From the NCBI RefSeq assembly GCF_901001165.1, contig NC_042961.1, forward strand, positions 7,983,897-8,047,896: 64,000 nucleotides of DNA. Reading direction: 5' to 3'. The notes under the pieces are model-generated. The model had not been told where the DNA came from, did not search any database, and saw only the letters and a program-made list of their open reading frames with translations. This document shows positions 21,995 through 33,840 of this stretch, piece after piece (position 1 is the stretch's first letter; each line of letters opens with the position of its first letter). Origin of the DNA: Salmo trutta (Eukaryota; Chordata; Actinopteri; Salmoniformes; Salmonidae). The position numbers and the translations under genes are program-made.

Positions 21995-22101
21995 TAGCCT
22001 GGTCCCATATCAGTTTGTGCTGTCTTGCCAACTCAAATGCTGGTTTGCCAACTAATATGGTCATTGTCACAAGACAGCACAAACAGATCTGGGACCAGGC
22101 T
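21995..22101. repeat. palindromic MITE
   Basis: Ends AGCCTGGTCCCATATCAGTT and, reversed, AGCCTGGTCCCAGATCTGTT. Pairing continues through TTGTGCTGTCTTG. Confidence 0.85.
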
Positions 22102-22540
22102 TCTTATCTCCTGGCTTAGTGGCCAGTCTGTGACTAGGCCTGCTGGTCAGCAGGTCTGGTGGTCTAGGTCTGGCGTGACATCATCCCTCTGACCTCTTGC
22201 GTGGGGAAAATAACACCCCGTTGTTAGGCAGGCCAAGGGACAATTGTTGCAACACATTACAACACATAGAGTGTAACCTCTCTGGCTCAAACAGGTTTTT
22301 TTCCTGCTGTATATTTGAAACATTGCTTGCACATTGAGTGCAATAAGTCAGTGAACTAGACTGTCAGTGAACTACAGTGAACCAGTACCTAAAAACCAGG
22401 GCTCGAACTGATGCAGTATATGATGGTATGCATACCCCTTGTTAAAAAAAGTGCAAAAAGCCTACCCTTTTTTAGTTTAAGATTTTGAATGGGAAAAGCT
22501 GTAAGTTTTACGAGAAAAGTGGGGTTCTGATGCACATGGG
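22102..22540. other. no feature seen
   Basis: Spacer with short frames only. Confidence 0.4.
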
Positions 22541-22610
22541 CCGTCATTGTAAATAATAATTTGTTCTTAACTGACTTGCCTAGTTAAATAAAGGTTACAT
22601 TTAAACAATT
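22541..22610 (+). mobile_element. SlmI-type SINE tail fragment
   Basis: GCCGTCATTGTAAATAATAA and CTGACTTGCCTAGTTAAATA are the SlmI/LINE shared 3' tail without a head. Confidence 0.8.
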
Positions 22611-22679
22611 AAATGTAAAAATATCTGGTTTGTCTCTATGATGGCATTCTGAGGCTGAGCTACGACCTTCTAAAGTCGA

Positions 22680-22815
22680 GGAGCTGTTCTTGTCTAAAGC
22701 TGTTCTTGTCTAATGATGTTCTGTATTATGTGTCATGTTTTGTGTGGACCCCAGGAAGAGTAGCTGCTGCTTTTGAAACAGCTAATGGGGATCCTAATCA
22801 AATATCCAATACCAA
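22680..22815 (+). mobile_element. LINE 3' terminal fragment
   Basis: AGGAGCTGTTCTTGTCTAA and GTGTGGACCCCAGGAAGAGT match, in reverse, the 3' end of the LINE at 39500-43495 (39595-39665). Confidence 0.75.
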
Positions 22816-23540
22816 ATACCAAAGCAAAGCAAAAATTGACTTTGCTTGGGAAGTCAGAAGACTCTGTCACTATCAATTGAGCTAATCACTTTTTTGAAAA
22901 ATATGTTTAACTAAATTGATACTTGAATTTTTATGTGAATTATAATATTATAACATATTTGTTAGCTAAATAACATTTGTGAAAATAGTCTAGACTTTTT
23001 CTCCCCTATCCTTATTAATATTTACTAGGGCCTCTAAATTAATCATTAATTATAATTGTTTTAATTAAAACTTATTTGGTCTTTCACAATAGCTAGTGTC
23101 AGTGGAGCAAGGTGCACCTACTTATTTGAAGTCTGAAACGCTTAGTTGTGTCTTTGAAAATACATTTAATGAGGTAAGCTTTTGTGTACCCATTTTCAAC
23201 TAAGCTATGTCCTGGACAGTGTTAAACATTTTGAAAAGGCTGTCTTGAAATGCCCTTTGCCTCAAATATCTTTTAGTACTTCAAACCAATTCATCAAGTT
23301 TTGAATTTGGATTCAACCTTTAAAGCATCCTGAATACACCTGACTTGTGATTCTATTTGATTTAAATTCCACTTTAGTCATAAACCCAAGCTTCCCAGGA
23401 ATCCACATAATTAACCAATTAACAGCTGCTTTTACAAAAAAAGTATCTATATGCATATGCCATATTCTATAAATGGTGTATAAATGGTGAGCTAACCATT
23501 CCCACTGTAGGGAGAATTGCCAAATGTGTCATAACACATC
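22816..23540. other. no feature seen
   Basis: AT-rich sequence without frames or recognised repeats. Confidence 0.4.
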
Positions 23541-23700
23541 GGGACGCTGTAGCTCAGTTGGTAGAGCATGGCGCCTGCAACGCCAGGGTTGTGGGTTCGA
23601 TTCCCACGGGGGACCAGTATTTAAAAATGTAATAAAAATGTATGCACTCTACTGTAAGTCGCTCTGGATAAGAGTGTCTGCTAAATGACTAAAATGTAAA
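23541..23700 (+). mobile_element. HpaI-type SINE, near complete
   Basis: A box TAGCTCAGTTGG (23550-23561), B box GGTTCGATTCC (23594-23604). The tail has AGTCGCTCTGGATAAGAGTG and TCTGCTAAATGAC. This is the classic salmonid family. Its tail reappears at the 3' end of the LINE at 61802-62330. Confidence 0.93.
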
Positions 23701-23799
23701 TAACACTATGTATGTTTATACACCATTGATATGAGGATGATTTGGGACACATGATAAACTGTATAAGTTGTACTTCATTTAAAGTGGGACTGACAATTA

Positions 23800-24812
23800 C
23801 TCACTTCCTACATTGACCCCAACCTTGCCAAATTATTAGGTACATCACCCGTTCATGAGAACTGATCGCTCCTACAGACAGTTAGTCACGTGGCCGTGGC
23901 TTGCTATATAAAGCAGGCTGACAGGTGTTGAGGCATTCAGTTACTGTTCGACTGAACGTTAGAATAGGCAAAAAGAATGACCTAAGTGGCTTTGAGTGTG
24001 GTCTGATTGTCGGTGCCAGGCGTGCCGGATCCAGTATCTCAGAAATGTCCGATCTCCTGGGCTTTCCACTCACAACAGTGTTTAGGGTTTACCGAGAACA
24101 GTGAGAGAAACAAAAGAATCCAGTCAGCGGCAGTCCTGTGGGTGAAAACAGCTTGTTGATAAGAGAGGTCGAAAGAGACAAACAAATAACTGTGCAGTAC
24201 AACAGTGGTGTGCAGAACAGCATCTCGGAATGCACAAGTTGTTGATCCTTGTCATGGATGGATGGGCTATTTCAGCAGACGACCACACCAGGTTCCACTT
24301 TTATCTGCTATAAACAAGAAGAAGTGGCTCCAGTGGGCACACGATCGCCAACACTGGACAACTGAGGAGAGGAAAAACATTGCCTGGTCCGACGAATCCC
24401 AGTTCCTGTTGCGTCATGCTGATGGCAGTCAGGATTTGGTGTAAGCAGCATGAGTCCTTGGACCCATCCTTCCTGCTTTCAACAGTACAGGCTGGTGGCG
24501 GTATTGCACTGGTGAGGGGAATGTTTTCCTGCACACGTTAGGTCCCTTCGTGCTAATTGAGCAACGATTGAATGCCACACCGTATCTGAACATTATTGCT
24601 GACCAAACCCAATAGAGCATATTTGGGATGAGATGGAACGGGCTGTTCACAGCATGAATGTACCACTGTCCAATCTGCAGCAACCATGTGATGCCATTGC
24701 GTCAGCATAGACCAACCTCCCTATGCAACCTTTCTGACACCTTGTAGAATCCATCCCCCAAAGAATTCAGTCTGTTCTGGAGGCAAAGGGTGGTCCAACC
24801 TAATTAACTGAC
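23800..24812 (+). pseudogene. degenerate Tc1-like transposon
   Basis: Plus-strand fragments: KKWLQWAHDRQHWTTEERKN then IAWSDESQFLL near 24325-24412 (first catalytic Asp region of Tc1 transposases), and NPIEHIWDEMERAVH-like sequence near 24608-24650. Several frameshifts and stops. Terminal repeats were not found, so the limits are approximate. Confidence 0.8.
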
Positions 24813-25548
24813 CACCGAGTATGTCCATAATGTCTTTTGTTCTTTTTTTTATATATAAATCATGGGTTTTTAGAAGGGAGAACTGATCAAATACTGTACA
24901 TTTCACCCTAATGGTGATTCAATTTAAGGGTTCTTCCTGTCTTTTATGTCAGCAATAATGTAAAACAGGTAACTCAAGGCGACACATTGGAAGTTTATAG
25001 TTGACTCCATAGCACCACCTAGTGTACATATATGGAGTTTACGCCTATGCAGTTCAGGCATGCAACATGACATAACAGATGGAGTACAGCATGTGCCTCA
25101 ATCAAACACAGAAGAGAAGAAGATAGAAGAGAATCTACTCCAGCGTTTTGTGAGCAAGCGACCCCAAACACATTTCACCCTGCTCACATTTCACCCATTT
25201 CCTACTTTGATCCATTTACAAGGCAGAAAATGTTTTGATTCACTGCTGCTGTAGGATATAGAGACACAACCCCTCACAATGCAGTATCTGTAGTTTATGC
25301 TTCTGAATAACGTACAACATTGATTTAATATTCTACATGACATTGAAAAGCTGTCAGAATTTGTATTTTTAAGTAATGATCACTTTCCTTTTTGAGAGGA
25401 TTTTGGAATTGAATTTCCACAGATTCGACTATTTTATCTCTGTAGTCAACACACAATCCAGAGGACAACATTCACAATGTATAAGAATTATAAAAACTAG
25501 AAATGGTTCAGCTGTTGTGTAAGTTGTAGTGGTAGTGGTAGTAATGAA
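24813..25548. other. no feature seen
   Basis: Spacer downstream of the trmt2b-like pseudogene. Any remaining 3'UTR of that copy would lie here. Confidence 0.4.
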
Positions 25549-26705
25549 CTATCTCTTAAAGACCAGCAACAGTTTGGAGTGTGGTGTGTGAGGGAACATA
25601 TCCACAGGCACAGTTACAGTCAGACTGAACGCCTCCCATGTCAGCTTCCTCTATGGGTCAGGACTGCAGCACAGATCCCTGAAGTTCCTCATGGGCTCTC
25701 CTTCGGGTTTACAGGAGATATAGAGCAGCCTGCGGGTAGATGAGGGATTTCTTAGAGCCCGGGCAGGGTTCACCACAGCTGTGAGTGGGCAAATGTCTGA
25801 GGAATAGCCCAGGACCTCCATGATCAATTGATTTGGAAATGTCAGTCCTTGTTCCACAATAACCTACATTGCTAAACTATTCCCATGTAGTTACAAAGCA
25901 GTTACTATGTAACTATAATGATAAAACAATGTTGTTCTACAGTTATTACTGTGAATTTTCATAGGTATAGAAGGGCAAATTAAAGGGATAGTGTACCCAA
26001 ATTACTAAATTCTATATTGTTTTCTTACCCTGTAAGCAGTCTATGGACAAGCTATGACAGTGTTCCATGCGTTGGTTTTGTTTACCTGGCTACTGTTTCC
26101 AAATGCTAATTTCCAATCCAATGGAAGTCAATCATACTGATATTAGCATTTTTCTGCCTTCATGTCCAAATTATCCTAAAGTGTGTAAAATGGATTGTGT
26201 AGCTCTGTGAAGTTACTTATAGATGATTTGGAAATGAAGTGTGAAAAATGTGAATACCGGTACCATTGACCTGCATTGGATTTGTGCCACAAAGCTAAAA
26301 AGTTTGCATTTGGAAACAGTGGCCAAGTAAACAAAACCAAAGCATGGATTGCTGCCATACCCTCACAGCATTGTTTTCAGGATAAGGAAATCAACATATC
26401 ATTTTGTAATTTGAGTGAACTAGGTAAAAGGTTACCAAATAAAACTATACCATTCTCTTACTATAGCCTTTTTTTACACTGTGCATGTTAATATATTGTG
26501 TACTGTATTGCATTCTATTCATCACTTCCTGTTGTATGTGTGGCAGGACATGCAGCAGCTTGTAGGGGGATTCCTCGTGGCTGCAGCGACTCGTGGGACT
26601 CTCCTGGAAGTACTGGGAGTCTAGCTGGCAGATAGCACCAGGCCCCTTGGTGAAGTAATCCACCAGGAAGGGCTTATGGACCTCTATCTCATCCGGGGTG
26701 AGCCT

Positions 26706-26738
26706 CTGTGGTGTGGTGTGGTGTGGTGTGGTGTGGCA
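26706..26738. repeat. (GTGTG)n pentamer inside the trmt2b-like exon
   Basis: About six GTGTG units. In the minus frame they read as His/Thr/Pro repeats in place of conserved sequence. Confidence 0.9.
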
Positions 26739-26959
26739 TGCTGCGTTGGTCCTCACTGTCACCTGTGAGCGTGTAATGTATAGGGTTCATTTCAATAAAT
26801 GAGTACTGTGTGTCCAAGACGATTGAACCCCCGGGGACAATAAAGTTTAGGCTTATCTTATCCCAGCCTTTCTCATCCCAGTTCTTTGGGCCCAACAGTC
26901 GCTCCATATATTTGAAGTATTCCAACACAAACACACCTGAAATGAGTTAACTAATCTGA

Positions 26960-27900
26960 AAGCCAATGGGCTTGTTCGACATTGCAGCCGTCACCGCAGG
27001 CAACTGCCGACTGACTGATTTACAAATCACCTTGCATCATAAATAAACTTCTCGTTATTATTTGTAGATCAGTCAGTCACAATTTACCCACAATGCATCA
27101 CGGATTTGACGCTCTTGACACTGTCGCCCCTAGTTACCACAGCCACAAAGTCATAAACCATGCCTATTTCTACAATTTCTCTTATTAAAATATGATTCTT
27201 TTAAATCTAACCCTAACCACACTACTTACCTTATTCCCAGCCTAACCCTAACTTAAGACCAAAAAGCACATTTTTGTTTTAATGAATTTTACAATATAGC
27301 CAATTTTTACTTTGTGGCTGTGCAATCTAGTGGAAACTCTTGAACACAGTTGAGTTCCTGCCCGACTACGTTACAGACGCATGCCAGATCTTACAAAGCC
27401 TGGATAGGTATTCAACATATCATCTAACCACATCATATGACATAGCTGTCTGATGCCCAACTGCACAGTCGATGACATGGTGTGCAACCATTGGTTGATG
27501 CAATGCAATGCCTGCTCATAATGTTGGGCAGGAACTCAACCAATTGTGGTGTTCCTGCCTAACTACATTGCGGACTATGGCTGTGTTTGAGATTATCAAA
27601 CACAGCCCATGTAATGTATCATGGGTAAATGGTGACTGACTGACTGATCAACAAATAATATTGAGTTGTTATTTATGATGTAATGTACTTTGTAGATCAG
27701 TCAGTCGAACACGGCTATCACAGCTTTGATGCTCTTGAACACGGCGGTTGCATTGCATCAACCAATGGTTGTGTGCCACGTCATTGACTGCACAGTCGGG
27801 GATCAGATTTCTAGATGATGTAGTTAGCTGATATGTTAAACACCTATCCAAGCGTTGTGAGATCTGATCAGGCAGGAACGCCACCAGTGTTGATTTGATT
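26960..27900. mobile_element. inverted-repeat (foldback) element complex
   Basis: The block at 27350-27500 (GGATAGGTATTCAACATATC, CAACCATTGGTTGATGCAAT) is matched in reverse at 27885-27745. The motif GACTGACTGAT with its reverse ATCAGTCAGTC occurs at 26998-27078 and again at 27636-27710. Together these form a large imperfect palindrome in an intron of the trmt2b-like copy, with a smaller MITE nested inside (27131-27330). No transposase. Confidence 0.6.
27131..27330. mobile_element. MITE 'TAGTTACCACAGCC', copy 1 of 3
   Basis: Left end TAGTTACCACAGCCACAAAG, right end ACTTTGTGGCTGTG. The body CCTATTTCT..CTAACCCTAACC..CAATATAGCCAAT is shared with 37798-37990 and 50984-51177. Confidence 0.75.
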
Positions 27901-28172
27901 TGAATCAGTTGTGCTGGTGTTAGGGTACATCAAATATATGGAATGACTGGTGGGCCCTTTGAACTGGGTTGAGAAAGGCTGTCCTATCCTATCCTACCTC
28001 CCTCCAGTGGCCTCCGTTGTGGAACAGCAGACAGGCCTCCAGGGGTGAGGTGAAAGAAGTCCTGGCAGCACCTGGCCACAAGCTTGTGTCTCTCTGGCAT
28101 GTTGAGGAGGTGGTCCCCATTCACATACAATGTTGCCCGCCTTGCCCATGCCCATCTCTCCTCAGAGCGCAG

Positions 28173-28855
28173 CTGTTAATTTAATGCATGCTTGTTCCTG
28201 GAATTATTTCACCATTTCTTCTTTGTTAATGGTGGTAGTTTCCCTGGGTTTGTGGTGGTATCATCCATCCATGGCTGCAGAGCATAGACATGCCTTCACC
28301 AGAACTGTAAGGGCTTATGTTTACGTAATGCTGCTTGTATTAAAAGTATGGCTAAGGGGGAACTATCCAACTAAACTTTACACATAAATACACAGGTTTA
28401 AGTGGCTCTACATACATTGTCAATATTGATCATTGGAAGTGCTTGACTTGGACTGAAGTAGGGGCCGGTATTCATTTTGGCTGCCGGTATGTGCAGGAGC
28501 TCCACAATACCTTTGAGCTAATATTCTGTGTTACATTCCCCAGCAAGAAAACAAAAAAATGTCGCTCAAACATAAGGGGGAACTAACAAAGAGTCACTGA
28601 CAACAACCAAAATGAAACAGGTGGGGTTCTAGGAGGGGTTCTGAAAGACACTCATGGGGGTGTCCACAGAAAGTTGCACAGTAACAACAACTGGGACCTA
28701 AAAGACACCCACCATGAGCACCCACTAAATTTGGCCACTAAGAGGCAAACAAGAAAAACTCACACCAAACTTAAAGACAGGAAGCAAACCAAAAATGAGG
28801 CGTAAAATGAAAACAGGGAAGATCAGACAAATTAACACAAATAGGGTGCGACAAC
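28173..28855. other. no feature seen
   Basis: No sequence resembling the missing N-terminal exons of TRMT2B was found here. Spacer only. Confidence 0.4.
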
Positions 28856-30282
28856 TTAAAACCTGTTGGGGCTAGGGGGCAGTATTTGCACGGCCGGATA
28901 AAAAAACGTACCCGATTTAAACTGGTTACTACTCTTGCCCAGAAACGATAATATGCATATAATTAGTAGATTTGGATAGAAAACACTCTAAAGTTTCTAA
29001 AACTGTTTGAATGGTGTCTGTGAGTATAACAGAACTCATATGGCAGGCCAAAACCTGAGAAGATTCCATACAGGAAGTGCCCTGTCTGACAATTTGTTGT
29101 CCTTCAGTTGCATCTCTATCAAAAATACAGCATCTCTGCTGTAACGTGACATTTTCTAAGGCTTCCATTGGCTCTCAGAAGGCTCCAGAAAGTGTAATGG
29201 GGTGTCTGCTGTCTCTGGGCAAAGAACAGCAGGAGAATTTGTGAGTGGTCAGCCTGGGAACAGTGACACTGGAGATGCGCATTCATGAGAATTCTCAATT
29301 TTTTTCTTTCAGCCTTTGAATGAATACAACGTCGCCCGGTTGGAATATTATCGCTATTTTACGAGAAAAATAGCATAAAAATTGATTTTAAACAGCGGTT
29401 GACATGCTTCGAAGTACGGTAATGGAATATTTTGAATTTTTTTGTCACGAAATGCGCTCGCGCGTCACCCTTCGGATAGTGACCTGAACGCACGAACAAA
29501 ACGGAGCTATTTGGATATAACTATGGATTATTTGGAACCAAAACAACATTTGTTGTTGAAGTAGAAGTCCTGGGAGTGCATTCTGACGAAGAACAGCAAA
29601 GGTAATCCAATTTTTCTAATAGTAATTCTGAGTTTGGTGAGGGCCAAACTTGGTGGGTGTCAAAATAGCTAGCCGTGATGGCCGGGCTATGTACTCAGAA
29701 TATTGCAAAATGTGCTTTCGCCGAAAAGCTATTTTAAAATCTGACACCGCGATTGCATAGAGTTCTGTATCTATAATTCTTAAAATAATTGTTATGTATT
29801 TTGTGAACGTTAATCATGAGTAATTTAGTAAATTCACCGGAAGTTTGCGGTGGGTATGCTAGTTCTGAACGTCACATGCTAATGTAAAAAGCTGTTTTTT
29901 GATATAAATATGAACTTGATTGAACAAAACATGCATGTATTGTATAACATAATGTCCTAGGAGTGTCATCTGATGAAGATCATCAAAGGTTAGTGCTGCA
30001 TTTAGCTGTGGTTTTGGTTTTTGTGACATATATGCTTGCTTTGAAAATGGCTGTGTGATTATTTTTGGCAGGGTACTCTCCTGACATAATCTAATGTTTT
30101 GCTTTCGCTGTAAAGCCTTTTTGAAATCGGACAATGTGGTTAGATTAACTTGAGTCTTGTCTTTAAAATGGTGTAAATAGTAATATGTTTGAGAAATTGA
30201 AGTTATAGCATTTTTTAGGTATTTGTATTTCTCGCCACGCAATTCCACTGGCTGTTGACTAGGTGGGACCCAGGGATGTTAA
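28856..30282 (+). mobile_element. piggyBac-like nonautonomous element, copy 2 (TTAA-flanked)
   Basis: TTAA at 28856-28859 and 30279-30282. It begins ACCTGTTGGGGCTAGGGGGC and ends, reversed, CATCCCTGGGTCCCACC. Internal matches to copy 1 include TTAGTAGATTTGGATAGAAA and TCTGATGAAGATCA. About 1.43 kb, noncoding. Confidence 0.65.
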
Positions 30283-30439
30283 CATTTTACATATTTTAGC
30301 AGACGCTCTTATCCAGAGCGACTTACAGTAGTGAATGCATACATTTATTTTTTTATTTTTTTACTGGCCCCCCGTGGGAATCGAACCCACAACCCTGGCG
30401 TTGCACACACCATGCTCTACCAACTGAACCACAGGGAAG
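30283..30439 (-). mobile_element. HpaI-type SINE
   Basis: Minus strand: head with GGTTCGATTCCCACGGGGGG, then the tail GTAAGTCGCTCTGGATAAGA ending at 30283. It abuts the TTAA of the piggyBac-like element exactly. Confidence 0.88.
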
Positions 30440-30559
30440 GCTCAAGTTAAGGTGTTGACCCTCCACATCTCTCAAGACCACTGGGCCAACACAGATGAAA
30501 CCTCTTCCAACTAACGAAATGGACAAACCAGCACAGGTTGAACACATACTGACCAACGA

Positions 30560-32580
30560 GGTGACGCCAATCAAATAAAATAAAATTGTATTTGCCACAT
30601 GCGCCGAATACAACAGGTGTAGACCTTACAGTGAAATGCTTACTTACAAGCCCTTAACCAACAATGCAGTTTTAAGAAAAATACCCCCCCCCAATAAATA
30701 AAAGTAACCAATAATTAAAGAGCAGCAGTAAAATAACAATAGCGAGGCTATATAGAGGAGGTACCGGTACAGAGTCAATGTGTGGGGGCACCGGTTAGTT
30801 GAGGTAATTGAGGTAATATGTACATGTAGGTAGAGTTATTAAAGTGACTATGCATCAATAAAAACAGAGAGTAGCAGCAGTGTAAAAGAGGTTGTGGGGG
30901 CAATGCATATAGTCTGGGTAGCCATTTGATTACATGTTCAGGAGTCTTATGGCTTGGGGGTAAAAGCTGTTTAGAAGCCTCTTGGACCTAAACTTGGTGC
31001 TCCGGTACCGCTTGCCATGTGGTAGCAGAGAGAACAGTCTATGACTAGGCTGGCTGGAGTCTTTCACAATTTTTAGGGCCTTCCTCTGACACCGCCTGGT
31101 ATAGAGGTCCTGGATGGCAGGAAGCTTGGCCCCAGTGATGTACTGGGCCGTATGTACTACCCTCTGTAGTGCCTTGCGGTCAGGGGCCAAGCAGTTGCCA
31201 TACCAGGCAGTGACGCAACCCGTCAGGATGCTCTCGATGGTGCAGCTGTAGTTCCTTTTGAGGATCTGAGGACTCATGCCAAATCTTTTCAGTCTCCTGA
31301 GAGGGAATAGGTTTTGTCGTGCCCTCTTCACGACTGTCTTGGTGTGCTTAGACCATGTTAGTTTGTTGGTGATGTTAGTTTGTTGGTGATGTGATGCCTG
31401 GCCGTGCAGTCATGAGTGAACAGGGAGTACAAGAGGGGACTGAGCACGCACCCCTGAGGGGCCCCCGTGTTGAGGATCAGCGTGGCGGATTTGTTGTTAC
31501 CTACCCTTACCACCTGGGGGTGGCCCGTCAGGAAGTCTAGGATCCAGTTGCAGAGGGAGGTGTTTAGTCCCAGGGTCCTTAGCTTAGTGATGAACTTTAA
31601 GGGCACTATGGTGTTGAACGCTGAGCTGTAGTCAATGAATAGCATTCTCACATAGGTGTTCCTTTTGTCCAGGTGTGAAAGAACAGTGTGGAGTTCAATA
31701 GATATTGCATCATCTGTGGATCTGTTGGGGCGGTATGCAAATTGGAGTGGGTATTCGGTTTCTGGGATAATGGCGTTGATGTGAGCCATTACCATTCTTT
31801 CAAGGCACTTCATGGTTACAGACGTGTGCTACGGGTCGGTAGTCATTTAGGCAGGTTACCTTAGTGTTCTTGGGCACAGGGACTATGGTGGTCTGCTTGA
31901 AACATGTTGGTATTACAGACTCAGACAGGGAGAGGTTGGAAATGTCAGTGAAGACACTTGCCAGTTGGTCAGCGCATGCTCGGAGTACACGTCCTGGTAA
32001 CGTCCTGGTAATCCGTCTGGCCCTGCGGCTTTGTGAATTTTACTCACATCGGCTGCGGAGAGCGTGATCACACAGTCGTCCGGAACAGCTGATGCTCTCA
32101 TGCATGTTTCAGTGTTACTTGCCTCAAAGCAAGCATAGAAGTAATTTTGTTTATCTGGTAGGCTCGTGTCACTGGGCAGCTCTCGGCTGTGCTTCCTTTT
32201 GTAGTCTGTAATAGTCTGCAAGCCCTGCCATATCCGACGAGCGTCCTGGGCCGGTGTAGTACGATTCGATCTTAGTACTGTATTTACGCTTTGCCTGTTT
32301 GATGGTTCGTTGGAGGGCATAGCGAGATTTCTTATAAGCTTCCGGGTTAGAGTCCTTGAAAGCGGCAGCTCTACCCTTTAGCTCAGTACGGATGTTGCCT
32401 GTAATCCATGGCTTCTGGTTGGGGTATGTATGTACAGTCACTGCATGAATGACGTCATCGATGCACTTATTGATGAAGCTAGTGACTGATGTGGTGTACT
32501 CCTCAATGCCATCAGAAGAATCCCGGAACATTTTCCAGTGTGCTAGCAAAACAGTCCTGTAGCTTAGCATCTGCTTCATC
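30560..32580 (-). mobile_element. non-LTR retrotransposon (LINE), truncated and internally deleted
   Basis: Minus-strand frames in order: linker region (PWITGNIRTELKGRAAAFKD, 32579-32169), then a reverse-transcriptase start (MKCLERMVMAHINAIIPETE, FAYRPNRSTDDAI, FIDYSSAFNTIVP, GAPQGCVLSPLLYSLFTHDC; 31813-31358), then the C-terminus (TGCVTAWYGNCLAPDRKALQ; 31331-30930). The catalytic YADD block that should follow GAPQGCVLSP is deleted near 31345. A 3'UTR follows to about 30560. L2/jockey-like; the clade is not certain. Confidence 0.88.
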
Positions 32581-32637
32581 TGACCCCTTTTTTTACCAAT
32601 CTGCTAAAGTCCAATCTCAAAACATAAATGGAAAAAA

Positions 32638-32746
32638 TGGGACTCCCAATCAGGGCCAGATGTATTACAGCCTGGATTCGAACCAGGGTGTCTGTAGTGA
32701 CGCCTCAAGCATTGAGATGCCATGCCTTAGACCGCTGCACCTATTA
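32638..32746 (-). mobile_element. tRNA-derived SINE fragment
   Basis: The minus strand reads GTGCAGCGGTCTAAGGCATG, then CTGGTTCGAATCCAGGCTGT and GATTGGGAGTCCC. Same family as 60787-60990. Confidence 0.8.
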
Positions 32747-32852
32747 CTAAACCTGATCCTCTTAAAATATGATTATAAACCTTAAAAAATGTATAACATT
32801 TTTTAAAACTGTTTGTGTTAATTAATGACGATCAGGCACAACGCCGATAAGG

Positions 32853-33042
32853 TCATAGCTAGAAGGGATCCAGCTTTTGTCTAATTGAGGTCAACATTTT
32901 TTTGGTGCATTTTAGCTAACCCAAACCCATTTCCTAACCTTAACCTAATTATCATAAACTGCTGCGTAAATTATACTAACCTGCTGCTACAAAAAGTAAA
33001 TCTGACGTTAATTTGTAAAAAGCTGGATCCCTTCTAGCATGA
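32853..33042. mobile_element. MITE with AGCTAGAAGGGATCCAGC ends
   Basis: Terminal inverted repeats of about 25 bp: TCATAGCTAGAAGGGATCCA and, reversed, TCATGCTAGAAGGGATCCAG. 190 bp, noncoding. Confidence 0.85.
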
Positions 33043-33619
33043 CCCTCCGATTTATTGTCCTACTTATATCAGTACACTCATAACAACCTTATCATTACGA
33101 AACTTCTATTAAGTCAAATTAGCCACAAATAACAAATAAGCCATTACATTTTTTGTTAACCAAATTCGACACTCTCGTTGACCTCCATACAAATACTCCC
33201 AGTTATCATTCTCCCTTCGCCTCTTCTGGTGGTTTCAAGTCAGAGATTTCCGAGTTCCCAGTTTCCAATTGTTTCGATTGTGACATTAATTTCTGCGGGG
33301 ATCATATGTCGAGTTCAAAACAACAGGGAACTCTGAAATTTAGACATCAGTGCGTTCAAGACAAATGGGAACTATGAAAAAATTTGCTCAGACTGGGGGA
33401 GAGAGGTAGGGCACGCAATTGCATTGGGGAATGTTCCTCCGTGACTATTTCCGAAACCAAGTGTAGATGTTGACATGATTGAGGGCAGGAGAGAATGGGT
33501 TGAGATGGATAATCGGTTTTATTTGTTTATATTTTTAGTTTGTTTAAGTTCAATTTTGCTATTATGTTTTATTTCTTGTTAAACATTTTTTTACTTCAGT
33601 TTATTTTAGTACATTTTTC
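33043..33619. other. spacer with a diffuse repeated phrase
   Basis: Phrases such as AGTTCCCAGTTTCCAATTG and GGGAACTCTGAAAT near 33255-33375 recall a common fish repeat. No gene seen. Confidence 0.35.
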
Positions 33620-33720
33620 TTAACTGCATTGTTGGTTAAGGGCTTGTAAGTAAGTATTTCACTGTAAGGCTACACCTGTTTGAATTTGGTGCATGTGACA
33701 AATAACATTTTGATTTGAAC
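33620..33720 (+). mobile_element. LINE 3' tail fragment
   Basis: TTGGTTAAGGGCTTGTAAGT, AAGTATTTCACTGTAAGG and CTACACCTGTT match, in reverse, the 3' end of the LINE at 30560-32580. Confidence 0.8.
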
Positions 33721-33840
33721 TATGGTGGATGCGTCGCCAGGCCATTGCAGTGAAATCATTCTGAAGTTTAAGATTTTTGATAAAGTGCATAATTATATTT
33801 TTCTATATATTGGATACATTTCTGTGTGTTTTTGTCTTCC

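Larger units (their letters stand above)
25549..28172 (-). pseudogene. trmt2b: trmt2b-like tRNA (uracil-5-)-methyltransferase, decayed copy
   Basis: TRMT2 enzymes methylate uridine 54 (m5U) in tRNA with SAM; TRMT2B is the mitochondrial form. Three exon-like blocks lie on the minus strand. 28172-27998 has DHLLNMPERHKLVA and LEACLLFHNGGHWRE. 26762 to about 26530 has VTVRTNA, KGPGAICQLDSQYFQESPTS and SRCSHEESPYKLL. 25778-25549 has RRLLYISCKPEGEPMRNFRD and LCCSPDP, then VPVDMFPHTPHSKLLLVFKR. The order matches TRMT2B. The damage is clear: no exons for the SAM-binding and catalytic core between blocks 2 and 3, a (GTGTG)n run replacing part of block 2, loss of the segment after VVNPARA in block 3, and an in-frame TAG at 25653-25651 about 33 codons before the conserved end. 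The first part of the protein is not found upstream. An inverted-repeat element fills the gap between blocks 1 and 2. TRMT2A is the alternative assignment. Confidence 0.75.

Noticed and set aside
23541..23615. tRNA gene
   Set aside because: The cloverleaf is the head of an HpaI SINE with its own tail. The same holds for heads at 7598, 21395, 30439, 34594 and 60787.
26689..26934. 81-residue minus-strand frame upstream of the trmt2b-like second block
   Set aside because: It runs across a clear 3' splice site and does not resemble TRMT2 proteins. Intron sequence.
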